Shown here one piece after another: positions 44,773-56,200 of a DNA stretch of 59,470 bases. Position numbers and translations under genes: made by a program. Under the pieces are notes generated by a model. It searched no databases. It was not told the DNA's origin and saw only the letters and a program-made list of their open reading frames with translations. The stretch is from an uncultured Collinsella sp. (GTDB taxonomy: Bacteria > Actinomycetota > Coriobacteriia > Coriobacteriales > Coriobacteriaceae), in the NCBI GenBank assembly GCA_900762325.1, contig CAAFGG010000036.1:1-59470 (forward strand), in the 5' to 3' direction. Each line of letters begins with the position of its first letter. Within the stretch, counting starts at the first letter, position 1.

Positions 44773-46554
44773 ATGACGATCACCGAAATCGATGAGAAGT
44801 TCATGCGCGAGGCGCTGGCGGAGGCGCGAGCCGCCGCGGCGGTGGGCGAGGTGCCCATCGGAGCCGTAGTGGTGCGCGCGGGCGAGATTGTCGCGAGGGC
44901 GCACAATCGGCGCGAGCTCGACCAGGATCCTTCGGCGCATGCAGAGTTTGCGGCCGTGTGCGCTGCCGCTCGGTCGCTCGGTCGCTGGCGCCTTTCCGAC
45001 TGTACGGTCTATGTGACGTTGGAACCCTGCTGCATGTGCGCGGGCCTTATGGTTAACGCGCGCGTGGGGCGCTGCGTGTATGGCGCGAGCGACGCCAAGG
45101 CGGGCGCGTTGGGATCCCTATACGATTTGAATGCCGACTCGCGCCTGAATCATCGGTTTAACGTGATGGCTGGGGTCCTGGCGGATGAATGCCGCGAGCT
45201 GCTGAGTAGCTATTTTGGCGGTCTGCGCGGAACGGGCGGCGCTGATTGCGGTTGTGGGGCCGATCTTGAGGCGCATGCCGCACACGCCGCGGCGCTCGCG
45301 GGTGCCGAAGAGGATGCTGGCGCGGCGGTTGATTTTGGCCCCGTGCAGCGCCGGCCCCGCCGTGTGCTGTTGGCGATCGACTCCTTTAAGGGCAGCGTTT
45401 CGAGTGCGCAGGCGGAGGCGGCGGTTGCCGAAGGCGTGCGCCGTGTGTGGTCCGATGCCCAGGTGGCCGTATTGCCGCTGGCAGATGGTGGCGAGGGAAC
45501 GCTCGATGCCGTTGCCGCCTGCGGTGGCGAGCTTGTGGCCTGCGAGGTTGCAGGTCCCTTGGGCGACCGCGTGTCTGCCCGGATGCTGGTGGACGGCGAG
45601 CACGAGTCAGCTGTAATTGAGATGGCCGAGGCGGCGGGCATTGGGTATTCATCCTGCACGGAATCGGCGGCGCTTGCGGCTTCGACCTGTGGCGTGGGCG
45701 AGCTCATGCTTCGCGCGGTTCGCACGGGCGCAAAGACTATCTATATTGGTCTGGGCGGCAGTGCCACCAACGACGGTGGCGCCGGCATGCTGCAGGCGCT
45801 GGGCGCGCGTGTGGTCGATGATCAGGGCTGCGATGTCGCCCCCGGTCTTGCCGGCCTTGAGCGGGCGGCGAGCGTTGATTTGGCGCCAGCGCTTCGGGCT
45901 TTGGACGGCACTCGTATTGTTGTGCTTTCGGATGTCGATAATCCGCTCGTAGGGCGTCGCGGCGCGCTTGCGGTGTTCGGCGGACAGAAAGGTCTTCCGG
46001 CGGATGATGCCGAGGCACTGAGCAGGTGCGACAGCTGGATGGTCGGCTACGGCTGCCTGCTCGATACAGCGATTTTCGAGGCGCGGGCCCAAGGGTTGTT
46101 GCGCACACCCGAGGGTGCGCGGACATTTGGCTCGGTGCTCGGCGTGCCCGGCGCGGGCGCTGCCGGTGGCTTGGGTGCGGCGTTGCTGGCGCTCGGCGCG
46201 GAGCTACGCTCGGGTGTGGAGACGGTGCTCGATCTCGTGGGGTTTGACGAGCGCGTGCGCGATGTCGACCTGGTCATAACGGGCGAGGGTAATATGGACG
46301 AGCAATCCGCCGCCGGTAAGGCGCCGGTGGGCGTGGCCCGTCGCGCGAAGCGATATGGCAAGCCGGTGGTCGCCGTCGTGGGCGGTCGTGCCGTCAGCCT
46401 GGACACGGTGTATGAGCAGGGTATCGACTTGGTTTTGCCGATTTGCCGCAAGCCCATGGACCTGGAACAGGCACTCGATCCGCAAGAAGCCACAACCAAC
46501 CTCATCTGTGCCGGCGAGTCAGCCGCCCAAGCCTACGACCTCGCCCGCCTCTAA
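44773..46554 (+). CDS. Fusion of tRNA adenosine deaminase (TadA) and glycerate kinase
   Basis: This single 593-residue frame joins two unrelated enzymes. Residues 1-155 are TadA, which makes inosine at tRNA position 34: zinc ligands in HAEF (56-59) and PCCMC (85-89), proton-shuttle Glu58 and the MVNARVGRCVYGASD block. Residues ~155-195 are an Ala/Cys/Gly-rich linker. Residues ~196-593 are a GarK/GlxK-type glycerate 2-kinase: AIDSFKGSVSS, LPLADGGEGTLDA, GLGGSATNDGGAGM and DLVITGEGNMDEQSAAGK. There is no stop or clear internal start between them. GGGAAGG precedes ATG 44773. The tRNA-Ser gene lies just upstream on the other strand. Confidence 0.9.
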   Translation: MTITEIDEKFMREALAEARAAAAVGEVPIGAVVVRAGEIVARAHNRRELDQDPSAHAEFAAVCAAARSLGRWRLSDCTVYVTLEPCCMCAGLMVNARVGRCVYGASDAKAGALGSLYDLNADSRLNHRFNVMAGVLADECRELLSSYFGGLRGTGGADCGCGADLEAHAAHAAALAGAEEDAGAAVDFGPVQRRPRRVLLAIDSFKGSVSSAQAEAAVAEGVRRVWSDAQVAVLPLADGGEGTLDAVAACGGELVACEVAGPLGDRVSARMLVDGEHESAVIEMAEAAGIGYSSCTESAALAASTCGVGELMLRAVRTGAKTIYIGLGGSATNDGGAGMLQALGARVVDDQGCDVAPGLAGLERAASVDLAPALRALDGTRIVVLSDVDNPLVGRRGALAVFGGQKGLPADDAEALSRCDSWMVGYGCLLDTAIFEARAQGLLRTPEGARTFGSVLGVPGAGAAGGLGAALLALGAELRSGVETVLDLVGFDERVRDVDLVITGEGNMDEQSAAGKAPVGVARRAKRYGKPVVAVVGGRAVSLDTVYEQGIDLVLPICRKPMDLEQALDPQEATTNLICAGESAAQAYDLARL

Positions 46555-46570
46555 AACCCATCCCCTCGAT

Positions 46571-46639
46571 AAGTTGCGGTGAAATACGGAGTGTTTTTGC
46601 CTTTAAGGCGCCAATTCAGTCCGTATTCCACCGCAACTT
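46571..46639. repeat. Long hairpin with AAGTTGCGGTGAAAT arm
   Basis: The 20-base arms (46571-46590 with 46620-46639) match at 19 positions. One arm is shared, in reverse, with 24371-24386. It follows the fusion gene and could also end its transcript. Confidence 0.8.
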
Positions 46640-46702
46640 CGTGAATGGTCATCCGAGGCTGGCCGCCTTGGGCCTTGGGTCGGACCGTTTGCCACGAAAT
46701 GC

Positions 46703-46839
46703 GGCCATCTACTACGTTTAACCGAGCTACCTCGACCATCCCGGATTATGTGAAATTAAAACTGCAGGTAAACGGCTTGCCGATTTTCGAAAAGGCCGGC
46801 TATGGTTGACCCCTGCGGTCTAAACATAGTAGATAGGCC
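46703..46839. repeat. Imperfect inverted repeat flanking ~100 bases
   Basis: ATCTACTACGTTTA (46707-46720) and TAAACATAGTAGAT (46821-46834) match at 13 of 14 positions; adding GGCC on the outside extends the arms with a one-base gap. The enclosed ~100 bases have no gene. Confidence 0.6.
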
Positions 46840-46869
46840 CTTTTCGTGGCGCAGTGTCAGACCAGTCTT

Positions 46870-46939
46870 TTTGGGACGGGGCTATTTTGACTACATGCCG
46901 ATCTGATTGCCCAAGTAGTCAAAAAAGCCCCGTCCCAAA
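46870..46939. repeat. GGGACGGGGC long hairpin
   Basis: The 25-base arms (46870-46894 with 46915-46939) match at 24 positions around a 20-base loop. It is the third hairpin-type element in the 654-base gap upstream of the giant surface-protein gene. A smaller GGGATAAA/TTTATCCC pair lies at 46962-46990. Confidence 0.8.
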
Positions 46940-47073
46940 TTAGCTACCTTGTGGGGCTGTGGGGATAAAGATTGCCGACGGTTTTATCCCGCCGAACCCC
47001 TTTGATGGCGCGAATGGTTCGATTTGACGACCGAGTGGCAACCTGACGCGGAATAGTGGGTCGTTTAAATTGC

Positions 47074-47135
47074 TACAATTTTAAGTATATTGCGATGTCC
47101 CGCCTTGCGTTTCTGCGCGGGGGGGGGCGTATATT
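47074..47135 (+). promoter_or_regulatory. Promoter region of the giant surface protein with a G9 tract
   Basis: An extended -10 type sequence TGCTACAAT ends at 47079. A second candidate promoter is TTGCGT (47105-47110) and TATATT (47130-47135), whose 19-base spacer contains nine consecutive G (47119-47127). With seven G the spacer would be the optimal 17. The coding start is at 47209 with GGGGAGGG as ribosome site. Confidence 0.5.
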
Positions 47136-47208
47136 TGCATCGATGGGGACGACACACATATATAGCGAGCCGCTGCTTGCCGTCCTCATGGATTTGGGGA
47201 GGGCCTTC

Positions 47209-50200
47209 ATGAATCGCGTGTGTGCGAGAGCTCGAGAAATGCTAAAGCCTTTTGGCAAGAAAACCAATACAGCCAAGCGTGCTCTAAAGGTTTTGACCGT
47301 CCCGCTGGCGGCGTGTGCGCTCTTGTTTGGTGCAACGAGTGCGTTGGCCGAGCAGACGGTTCCCTTCAGCAACCATATCGTGAAGACGGTAAACCCTACC
47401 GGCACCACGGTCAACCTGTTTGACTACTGGGTCGTGAATGGCGATAACGACAATTCTGCCAACATAAACAACGACAACAGCAATAACAACACCGGCATCA
47501 ATAAAGACCACCAGCTCAAATTCAATGGTGGTGCCGGTACGGGCATTAACAAATGGACGGGCAAGAGTACCACCGGTGGCTTTGGACGCCTTCCATTTGT
47601 GAAGAACACGCTGGTAAAGGGCTATCCGGAGATCAAAAATGGCACCTACCAGGGCGTTAACTACAACGATGAGTCGCTCGATTACCTCTTTAACAATGAC
47701 AGCCAGGCAAATAAAAAGCAGAACGGTAAGGCCGTTTACAACAACGTGCAGGGCCTCTTCCAGCTCAAGGATGGCTATTACGTTTACGACTCCTACGGCT
47801 TCAAAGAAGGCAACTATGCCGTGTATAACTCCACGACGAACTCCTTTGACGTCTACGATAAGGCGGGCGTATATAAGGAGAGCGTGTCAGAAGAGAATCG
47901 GGGTCAGTTCTTTCCCTTTGACTCGGCTAAAAAGGTTTTTACCGAGTCGGGTAAAAACCTCTCCCCTATAGGAATAAAGGACGGAGAGAACGATAAGCTC
48001 AACCATCACTTTGGCATGTCCATGACCACGGAGTTTGTCCAGCCCGCAAACGGCAAGACCAACAAGAACGAGGACATGATCTTTGAGTTCTCGGGCGACG
48101 ATGACGTCTGGGTGTATATCGATGGCGTGCTCGTGGGCGATCTGGGCGGCATCCACGAGAAGGCAACGCTTGATATTAACTTTGCTACCGGCGAAGTGAA
48201 AGTCGGTCATATTGATGGCGCGAATGGAACCGAGAGGGAAATCGAAAAAACCACTATCAAGGCGAAGTTCGACGCCGTCGGCGCGGACACCACCAACTTC
48301 TCCGGTGATACATTCAATTCTAGCACCAAGCACAAGCTGAGCTTCTTCTATCTGGAGCGCGGTGCGGGTGCATCGAACATGTCACTTAAGTTCAACCTCA
48401 CCACCCTGCCGTCATCCGAGGTCCAGAAGGTCGACCAGAACGGCGAGGCGGTCCAGGGCGCCACGTTTGCGCTGTATCAGTCCGGTGAAAGCTGGAAGAC
48501 GCAGGGCGATCCCATCGCTCAAGGCACGACGGACGATAAGGGTCAGCTGGTGCTTTTGGAGTCGGACGGCTCTGTCCTTTCGTTCGATAACCAGCATGCC
48601 GCGGGGCATGACTTCTTTGTACTCAAGGAGATGGGCCTGCCCGAGGGATATCGTTCGAGTCTGACTTCATCGACTTCCGCAACGCCAGGCGAGCTGCATC
48701 TGCAGTACAAGCCAGCTGCGGCGAGTGGCACGGGCGGCGTGGTCGTCGCACCGCAAACGACGGTCAAAACAGCGGATGATAGCACATGGAAGGGCAGCCG
48801 CATGTGGCTGAACGGCGGCTATCTGGCCGCTAAGGAGACTATTTCCCTAGATAAAGATACGCAAGACAATAAAGGCAACCCCATTAGCTCGGGTACGACC
48901 TTCGCCGTCGTGCTCAAGCTCACCGGTGCGAGCGAGGACCACACAAGCGAAGACGCGTGGACGGCGGTCACGGGCAACCCGCTCAATGGCTATAAGCTGT
49001 GCTCCGCACACGGCATTGCCGGCGCCGTCGAGGCTGCCAAATCGGCGGACACGAGTGTCTTTGATGTTGATACCAAGGGCGACTACGTGGTGACGGTCAG
49101 GTCGCTGCCCGGAGATATCGAGAAGTACACCGCCATGATGACGGACAAGTCGGAGGCGGAATATACCGTGGCGGTGTATCACACCACTGCATCGTCTCTG
49201 GCGGGGGCAACCATCGGCAACACCTCTATGGTCAAATATCAAACGATAAACAGGCAGTTCTCTACGGTGATCCACCTCACCAACGTTCAGAACCGTCTGT
49301 TTGTGCAGAAGGTTGACGACCTGGGCAAGCCCGTGAACGACGCGACGTTTCAGCTGTACCAGGCCAAGGACGTTACTGGCAATAGCCCCAGCACGTATGC
49401 CATCAAGCCCGGTGCCGAGCCGTATGACACCGTGAAGGCGAACGGCATGACCTATCCGTATGACATTGAGGGTGCTGCATGCTTCCCACTCGATTCGGTA
49501 AACCACAAACCCCTTACCAAGGGTACGTACTACCTGCGTGAGTCTGTAAGCCCGGATGGCTATGAGATTAACAACACTATCACCAAGGTGATTGTGGATG
49601 ATTCGGGTGTGTATGTGGATGCCGGCGAGGAAGGCGACGGTGTGCTCAGCATGAGCGGCCCGGGTTCGCTGATTGCTTCCCTGGCGCAGTTTGGCTCTCC
49701 TGACTCCATCGACAACACGCTTACGCACATTAAGGGTAAGCTGCAGAGTGCAACTGGCTCAGATGCCAAGGAAAACCTGACATGGGGCCAGACAAGTACT
49801 GCCAAGGGTGTGACGCCTTCTCTTGCGGACAACTTGATGCATATGCGCTATGACAAGACGACGCAGGGCACCAAGACCATCCTGCGCTATGTCGAGGACG
49901 GTGGCGAGCGCAACGGTAAGCTGGCGACGATCTTTGCCGATACGGGCATCAACCGCATGGCTCTTTATCAAGACGATGATGCCACCAATGGCACCGATCT
50001 GGGCACGCTTCAGCTCAATCATCTCTTTACCACGGCAACGGCCGTGCAGTATGCCGACCGTCGCGCGGCGCGTCTGCAAGTGACCAAGACGGTGACGGCA
50101 GATACTGGTCTTACTGCGCCCACTAAGGATGCGAAAGGCAACGACCTGACCTTTACGTTTAAGTTCACCCTGCCGGAGTCCGAGGAGGGCTATGAGGCAC

Positions 50201-53200
50201 GCGTATTCGATGCGAATGGCAAGTCCATGGGCAACTCCTTTACGCTCAAGAACGGCGGCACCCATTCCATCAAGGCCGGCGAGACCATTCGCGTATATGA
50301 CCTTAAGCAGGGCGACAAGTATAGCGTGAGCGAGCTCACCACCAAGGGCGAGGCGTCCAACGGTGACGTGCTGGCGAGCATCGTTAACACTGTTACCGGC
50401 TCTGCTGACGAGTCGGTGCTTCCGGCCGGCTTTAGCCTCGTGAAACGTAAGGTCGGTAGCGAGGAGCAGTCGGGAACTGGCAACACCATCGAGGGCAAGA
50501 TTGTCGCGCTTGCGGGCGGACAGATTCCCGCTGAAAACACGCTTGAGTTCACCAACAACTACAGCGCCAACCGCGTAACACTTGAGGCCAAAAACGGTCT
50601 GAGCGCCAAGAAGGTGCTCGAAGGTCGCGATTGGGCCGATGGCGATTCCTTTACCGCGCAGCTTACAGCCGACGACGGCGTTCCTATGCCCGGCGGTGCC
50701 AAGAGCAAGGTGGCGACGGTCGAGCTCACCAACGACCAGCCGGCGACGTTTGGCGATATTACCTATACCAAGCCAGGCACGTACACCTATACCATCAAGG
50801 AGGTTATCCCCGGCTCCGATGCCGGTGCGGATGGCATAAGCTACTCCGCTGCCTCCTATACCGCGACGGTCGTGGTGGAGGACAATCATACTGGCGCTCT
50901 GGTCGTTACGAGCGTGAAGGTGGTGCAGGAGTGCAACGACGCGGGCGTCGACACCAAGACGGATGTTGCCGGTAAGGTCGCAACCTTCACCAATCGCTAC
51001 GATACGCACGAAGCGAAGATTATCATCCATGCCCAAAAGATCCTGACTGACAACGCCGGGACGTTCCCACTTGCCCAGAACGCCTTTAGCTTTACGCTCG
51101 AGGGCATGGGCGGCTATGCGGACGACAATGCAGCGTTCGATCCCGATAAGGTCGACACGAGCATCAAGGCCCCCATGCCCGAGGACGCCGAGGGCAACAC
51201 CGCGACCGTGGGCAACAACGCTGATGATGGCGCGGTGACGTGGCCGGCGATCTCCTATACCGCCAAGGCGGATGCGGGACGCGCCTACGTGTACAAGTTT
51301 ACTGAGGAGAATCCCGGCAGTGTTACGGGCATGACCTACGACGGATCGATCTATTACGCCGTGGTGCGTAACGCCGAGAAGGGTGCCGGCATCCAGACTT
51401 CGATCGAGTACTACAAGGTTGTAAAGGACGGCTCGGTAAAGCAGCTGGACACGAACGTTACGCCTTCCTTTACCAATATATATAGCGTGGAGCCCACGAG
51501 TGCGACCCTGCAGGGCCAAAAGACTGTGAGCGGTCGCGACTGGAACCAGGGCGAACGCTATACCTTTAACCTCACCGCTGCTGCGGACGATGCCAACGCA
51601 ACTGGTTTGAGCAAAACCACTGCACAGGCGGTGACGGATGGGGCTGTTGCCGTCAACGCCAACAAGGCAGTCGCCAGCACGCCCGAGTCGGGACGCGTGG
51701 CATCGTTCTCCTTTGGCACCGAAGCCGCCCCGACCGTGACGTTCAACCGCGCAGGCACCTTTAGCTTCAACATCACCGAGGATGCTGCGCAGGATGGCCA
51801 GGCGGGCATGTCCATGGACAAGCACACCGCACGCGCGACCGTTGTGGTGACCGATCTGGACGAGTCGGGCAACAACCACACGGGCATGCTGCGCGTGTCG
51901 AGCGTGACCTACGCCAACACCGGTGCCTCCGATGCGGACAAGGTCGTAACCGACAAGGCTGCCTTTACCAACGCGTACCATGCATCGGGCACCTTTGGTG
52001 GCGTGACGGTCAGCAAGACCCTTGAGGGTCGCGCTTCTGCCGCGGGACAGTTTACCTTTGCCGTGACGGGCCTTTGGTACAACGGCGCTCAGACATCGGT
52101 CGACGGCGCCGAGGCTAGCCTGTCCAATAAGGCTGCGGGGACTGGCGTGTCCGGTGCCGTGGTGGGCGCAAGCGGGCAAGAGAAGCTCTTTGCCCGCAAG
52201 CTCACGGAACAGGACCTGGGGCGTACGTTTGCCTATCGCATCCACGAGAACCAGCCTGCGGCTGCCGGCTACACCTATGACACCGGCTACGCTGGTGACG
52301 CTATCGTGCTCGTCAAGGTTCTTGCACGCGAGAACGACCCCGCTAAGCTCTATACCGTGACGACCGTGCTCAAGGGCGCGGGTGTGACGGAGCTGCTGGG
52401 CGACGGCGCCGATGCGAGCGCGCTGACGGACGAAAAGATCGTCGAGCTCAAGCAAAAACCGAATACTTACGTGCAGCAGTACGACGCAAGCGAGGCCGGC
52501 GCCACGACGCCCACCGTCTCGTTTGTGAACCGCTATGCGGCAAGCCTCGACTATAGCGCCGCTGGCGGTTTGCAGATCGAGAAGACGTTGACGTATCCCA
52601 AGGACGCGACCATTTTTGGCTCGCCCAAGAGCACGTTCCGTTATATCGTCAAGCCTGCCGATGAGACATCTGCCAGCAAGGTTGGCATTTCCACGAATGG
52701 CAAGGTCTTTGAGACTGCAAGTGTCGAGGCCGATGCTCCCAAGACCGTGAGTTTGGTACCTGCGGGCGGGCTGATCTTCACTCAGGATGATGCCGGCAAG
52801 ACGTTCACCTATACGGTGAGCGAGATTGACGACAAAGCGACGGGCTATACGTACGACAATACGGTCCATACGGTTAGGGCTGTCGTGGCGGATAACGGCG
52901 ACGGTACGCTTAGAGTCACGACAGCGGTAAGCAAGCAGGTCGATGGCAAGGATGAGCTTGAGGGCCAGTGGATCTACCCGTCGGGTGCGACGTCCACCGG
53001 TGTCGCGACGGTCAAATTCAAGAACACCTATACGGTCACCGAGGCGGCAACCTATACTCCGTCTGTGACGAAGGTGGTTGTCGGTGCCAATGCTCCGGAC
53101 AAGTTCACCTTTGCCATGACCGCGGCTGACGATGCTACCAAGACTGCCATCAACGGCAAGCTCATCACCGGCTCTTCGATGAGCGTGGACAACGGCTATG

Positions 53201-56200
53201 CCGAGAAGAAGCAAACGAAGGAGGGCCTCAAGGACGGGGAGCACTATCAGGTTAACTTCTCGAAGCTCACCTTTAACAAGCCGGGCACGTATAAGTTTGC
53301 TATTAACGAGCTGGTCCCGAATGGCGGTCTCGGCGAGTGGACGTATGATGCGCACACCTATACCCTGACCATCACCGTAACCGATGAGGGCGGCAAGCTT
53401 GTGGCCCGCGCCGATGGCGCGACCGGCTCGGAAGGCTTCATCTTCACCAATAGTTACCAAACTTCAACGAGCTACGAGCTCCAGGGCGGTCTTGAGATCG
53501 TCAAGACGCTTAACGGGCACGACCTGCATGCCGGCATGTTTAGCTTTACGGTAACGGGCGAAGACACCGCCTCGACCGATAAGCTCAACAAGCTGCTGCG
53601 CGCAGATGAGGGCAAGCTCACCGTGACAAACGATGAGCCGCAGCCCGATGGCACGTCCCATACCGGCATTTTGGGTGGCCTGACCTTTGCGACGGAAGAT
53701 GCGGACAAGACGTTCACCTACAAGGTTGTTGAGAATGGCGGCGGCAAGGGCGGCTATACATACGACTCCACCTATTGGATGGTAGAGATTGCGGTTAAGA
53801 AGCGCGGCGACGGTTCGCTCTATACCGTGACCACGGTCAAGCACTATGACGCCAACGACGTTGAAGAGCCCCGCGATACGAAGCCCTTTAGCTCCGAGAC
53901 TGGTGCCGCCAAGGCTCAGGTATTCTTTACCAACAGCTACATCGCGACCGGAACCTTTGAGGGCCTTACCGCCGAGAAGGTAATGGACTCCCGCGACAAG
54001 ATCGAGGCGGGCCAGTATACCTTTGTCCTGTATGCCGAGAAGGCCGATGGCTCGCTCGAAAAGATGGATGAGGGCACGACCCAGGCGGGCGAGAACGGTA
54101 CCGCAACGGTCGACTTCGGCAAGGTTTACTTTAAGCTTGGCGATGCCGCCAGCGAAACTCATGAGCAGACGATTGACCTTGCCGGTGCCGTCAACGATGG
54201 CGTTGCCACCAAGCGGCACAATGCCGACCACACCACTACCTACAGCTTCAACCTGGTGGCAAAGGAGCGCTTGGCCAACCTGCCCGAGGGGGTGCGCCCC
54301 GTGGATACGTCCGCGACGTGCCGGGTGCTGCTCGAGGTGGCCGACAACAACGACGGCACGCTGACGCCCAAGGTGACCTATCGCGATGGTACCGAGGAGG
54401 GTAAGATCGTCTTCCACAACACGCGTGATAAGGTCAAGACGATCGGCACGGTCGCGGAGCCTAATGTGGACATCGACGGGCAGTTGCTCTCTGTGGGCGA
54501 CTCCTACGTCTACACCATCAACTGGGTCAATACCCAGGCCGATGCCGCCGGTAACCTGGTTCCGGCCAGCGTGACCGTGACCGACGAGCTGCCCACTGGC
54601 GTCGTGTTCGAGGCCTTTGAGGGCAAGTATGCCGATAAGGGCGCCGCGAGCGGCCAGTCGCTTTCCTGGAACCTGGGCGAACAGCCTGCGGGCGGCTATG
54701 GCTTGGTGCGCGTGCGCGTAAAGATTACCGAGGACGCCGTGAAGGACGCCCAGGGTGCGGTCGGCGCCGTCAACAATGCTGCCACCATTAAGGTCGGCAA
54801 CAAGAGTTATACCGGCACCACGACCAACTACGTGCCCAAGAAGTCCGAGAGCGATGCCCAGGATTCGAATGAGTCGGGTGTGGCGCTGGGCGACGAACTC
54901 ACCTACACCATCGGCTACAAGAACACCGAGGGCGCGTCTGCCACAGTGACGATCACCGATGCCGTTCCCGCGGGAACCGAGTTCGTGGAGTTCGCCGGCG
55001 ACCATAAGGATGTCGGCTCCAAGGACAATGACGGCAACCTCACCTGGACGCTGGCGGACGTTCCCGCCGGCAAGGAGGGCACGGTTCAGTTTAAGGTCCG
55101 CGTGACCGAGGACGCGTTTAAGAACGGTGGCGCTTCGGGCAATATTTCCAACCAGGCGTCGGTGGCGGTCGGCAACAACCCTGCCGTCAAGACCAACACC
55201 ACTACCGATGAGGTCGCTGACGGGCGCCTGACGTTGAGCAAGACGGTTACGGCCGCCGAAGGCATCACCGCGCCCAACAAGGCATTTACCTTTAAGGTGC
55301 TGCTCTACCAGGCCGATGGCACAACGCCTCTGGCCGGCACCTTTGCGTACGCCGGTCGCCCCAGTGGCACCAATGGCACTTATGTAAGCGGACAGATCAA
55401 GAGCGGTGACACCATCGCGCTCAAGGCTGGCGGCTCCGTCACGGTTACCTTGCCCATGGGTGCGCACTACGAGGTACAGGAGCTCGACTCCAAGGGTGAG
55501 CTCATGACGAGCGAGGACGGCTTTGCGGTTGTCGATAAGGCGAACCCCCAGAAGGGTACCGTCGGACAGGCGACGCAGGTGGGCTTCACCAACGTCTACA
55601 GCGTGGAGTCCACAAAGGTGGAAAACGCCTTCAAGGTCCAAAAGAAGATCTCCGGACGCAACTGGATGACATCGGATGCCTTTACCATGACGCTGACTGC
55701 CCAGGGCGAGGCGCCTATGCCCAAGGGCGCCAAGGAGGGCGTGTCGACGATTGAGCTGCACAAGGATGCCCAGGTCGGCAACTTCGGTACCATCGAGTAC
55801 ACCAAGCCCGGTACCTATACCTATGTGATTACCGAGCAGCCGGGTGACGAGGCGGCACTCACGTTCTCGAAGGCCACCTATCGTGCCGCCGTCACGGTGA
55901 CCGACAACGACGCCGGTAAGCTGTCTGCCAAGACCAAGATTGCACAGCTGACTGACGATGCGGGCGATGCTGCTGAGCGCACGGTCGAGGCGGCGGTCTT
56001 TACCAACACCGCCAAGACCGGCAGCCTCACCGTCAAGAAGACGGTCGTCGGCGGCGACAGCCAGCGCGAGTTCGGCTTTGCGGTCACGCTGACCGACGGG
56101 GACGGCGAGCCCGTCTCCGGCACCTTCGGCAAGGGCGAGCACGCCGTGACGTTCGCGGGCGGCAAGGCGACCTTCACGCTCAAGGACGGCGGGGAGAAGA

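Noticed and set aside
47056..47208. Upstream start for the giant surface protein, which would put the G9 tract inside the coding region
   Set aside because: No ribosome site precedes the GTG at 47056 or the ATG at 47095. The ATG at 47209 has GGGGAGGG and gives a normal signal peptide. Translation from upstream remains possible but is less likely.
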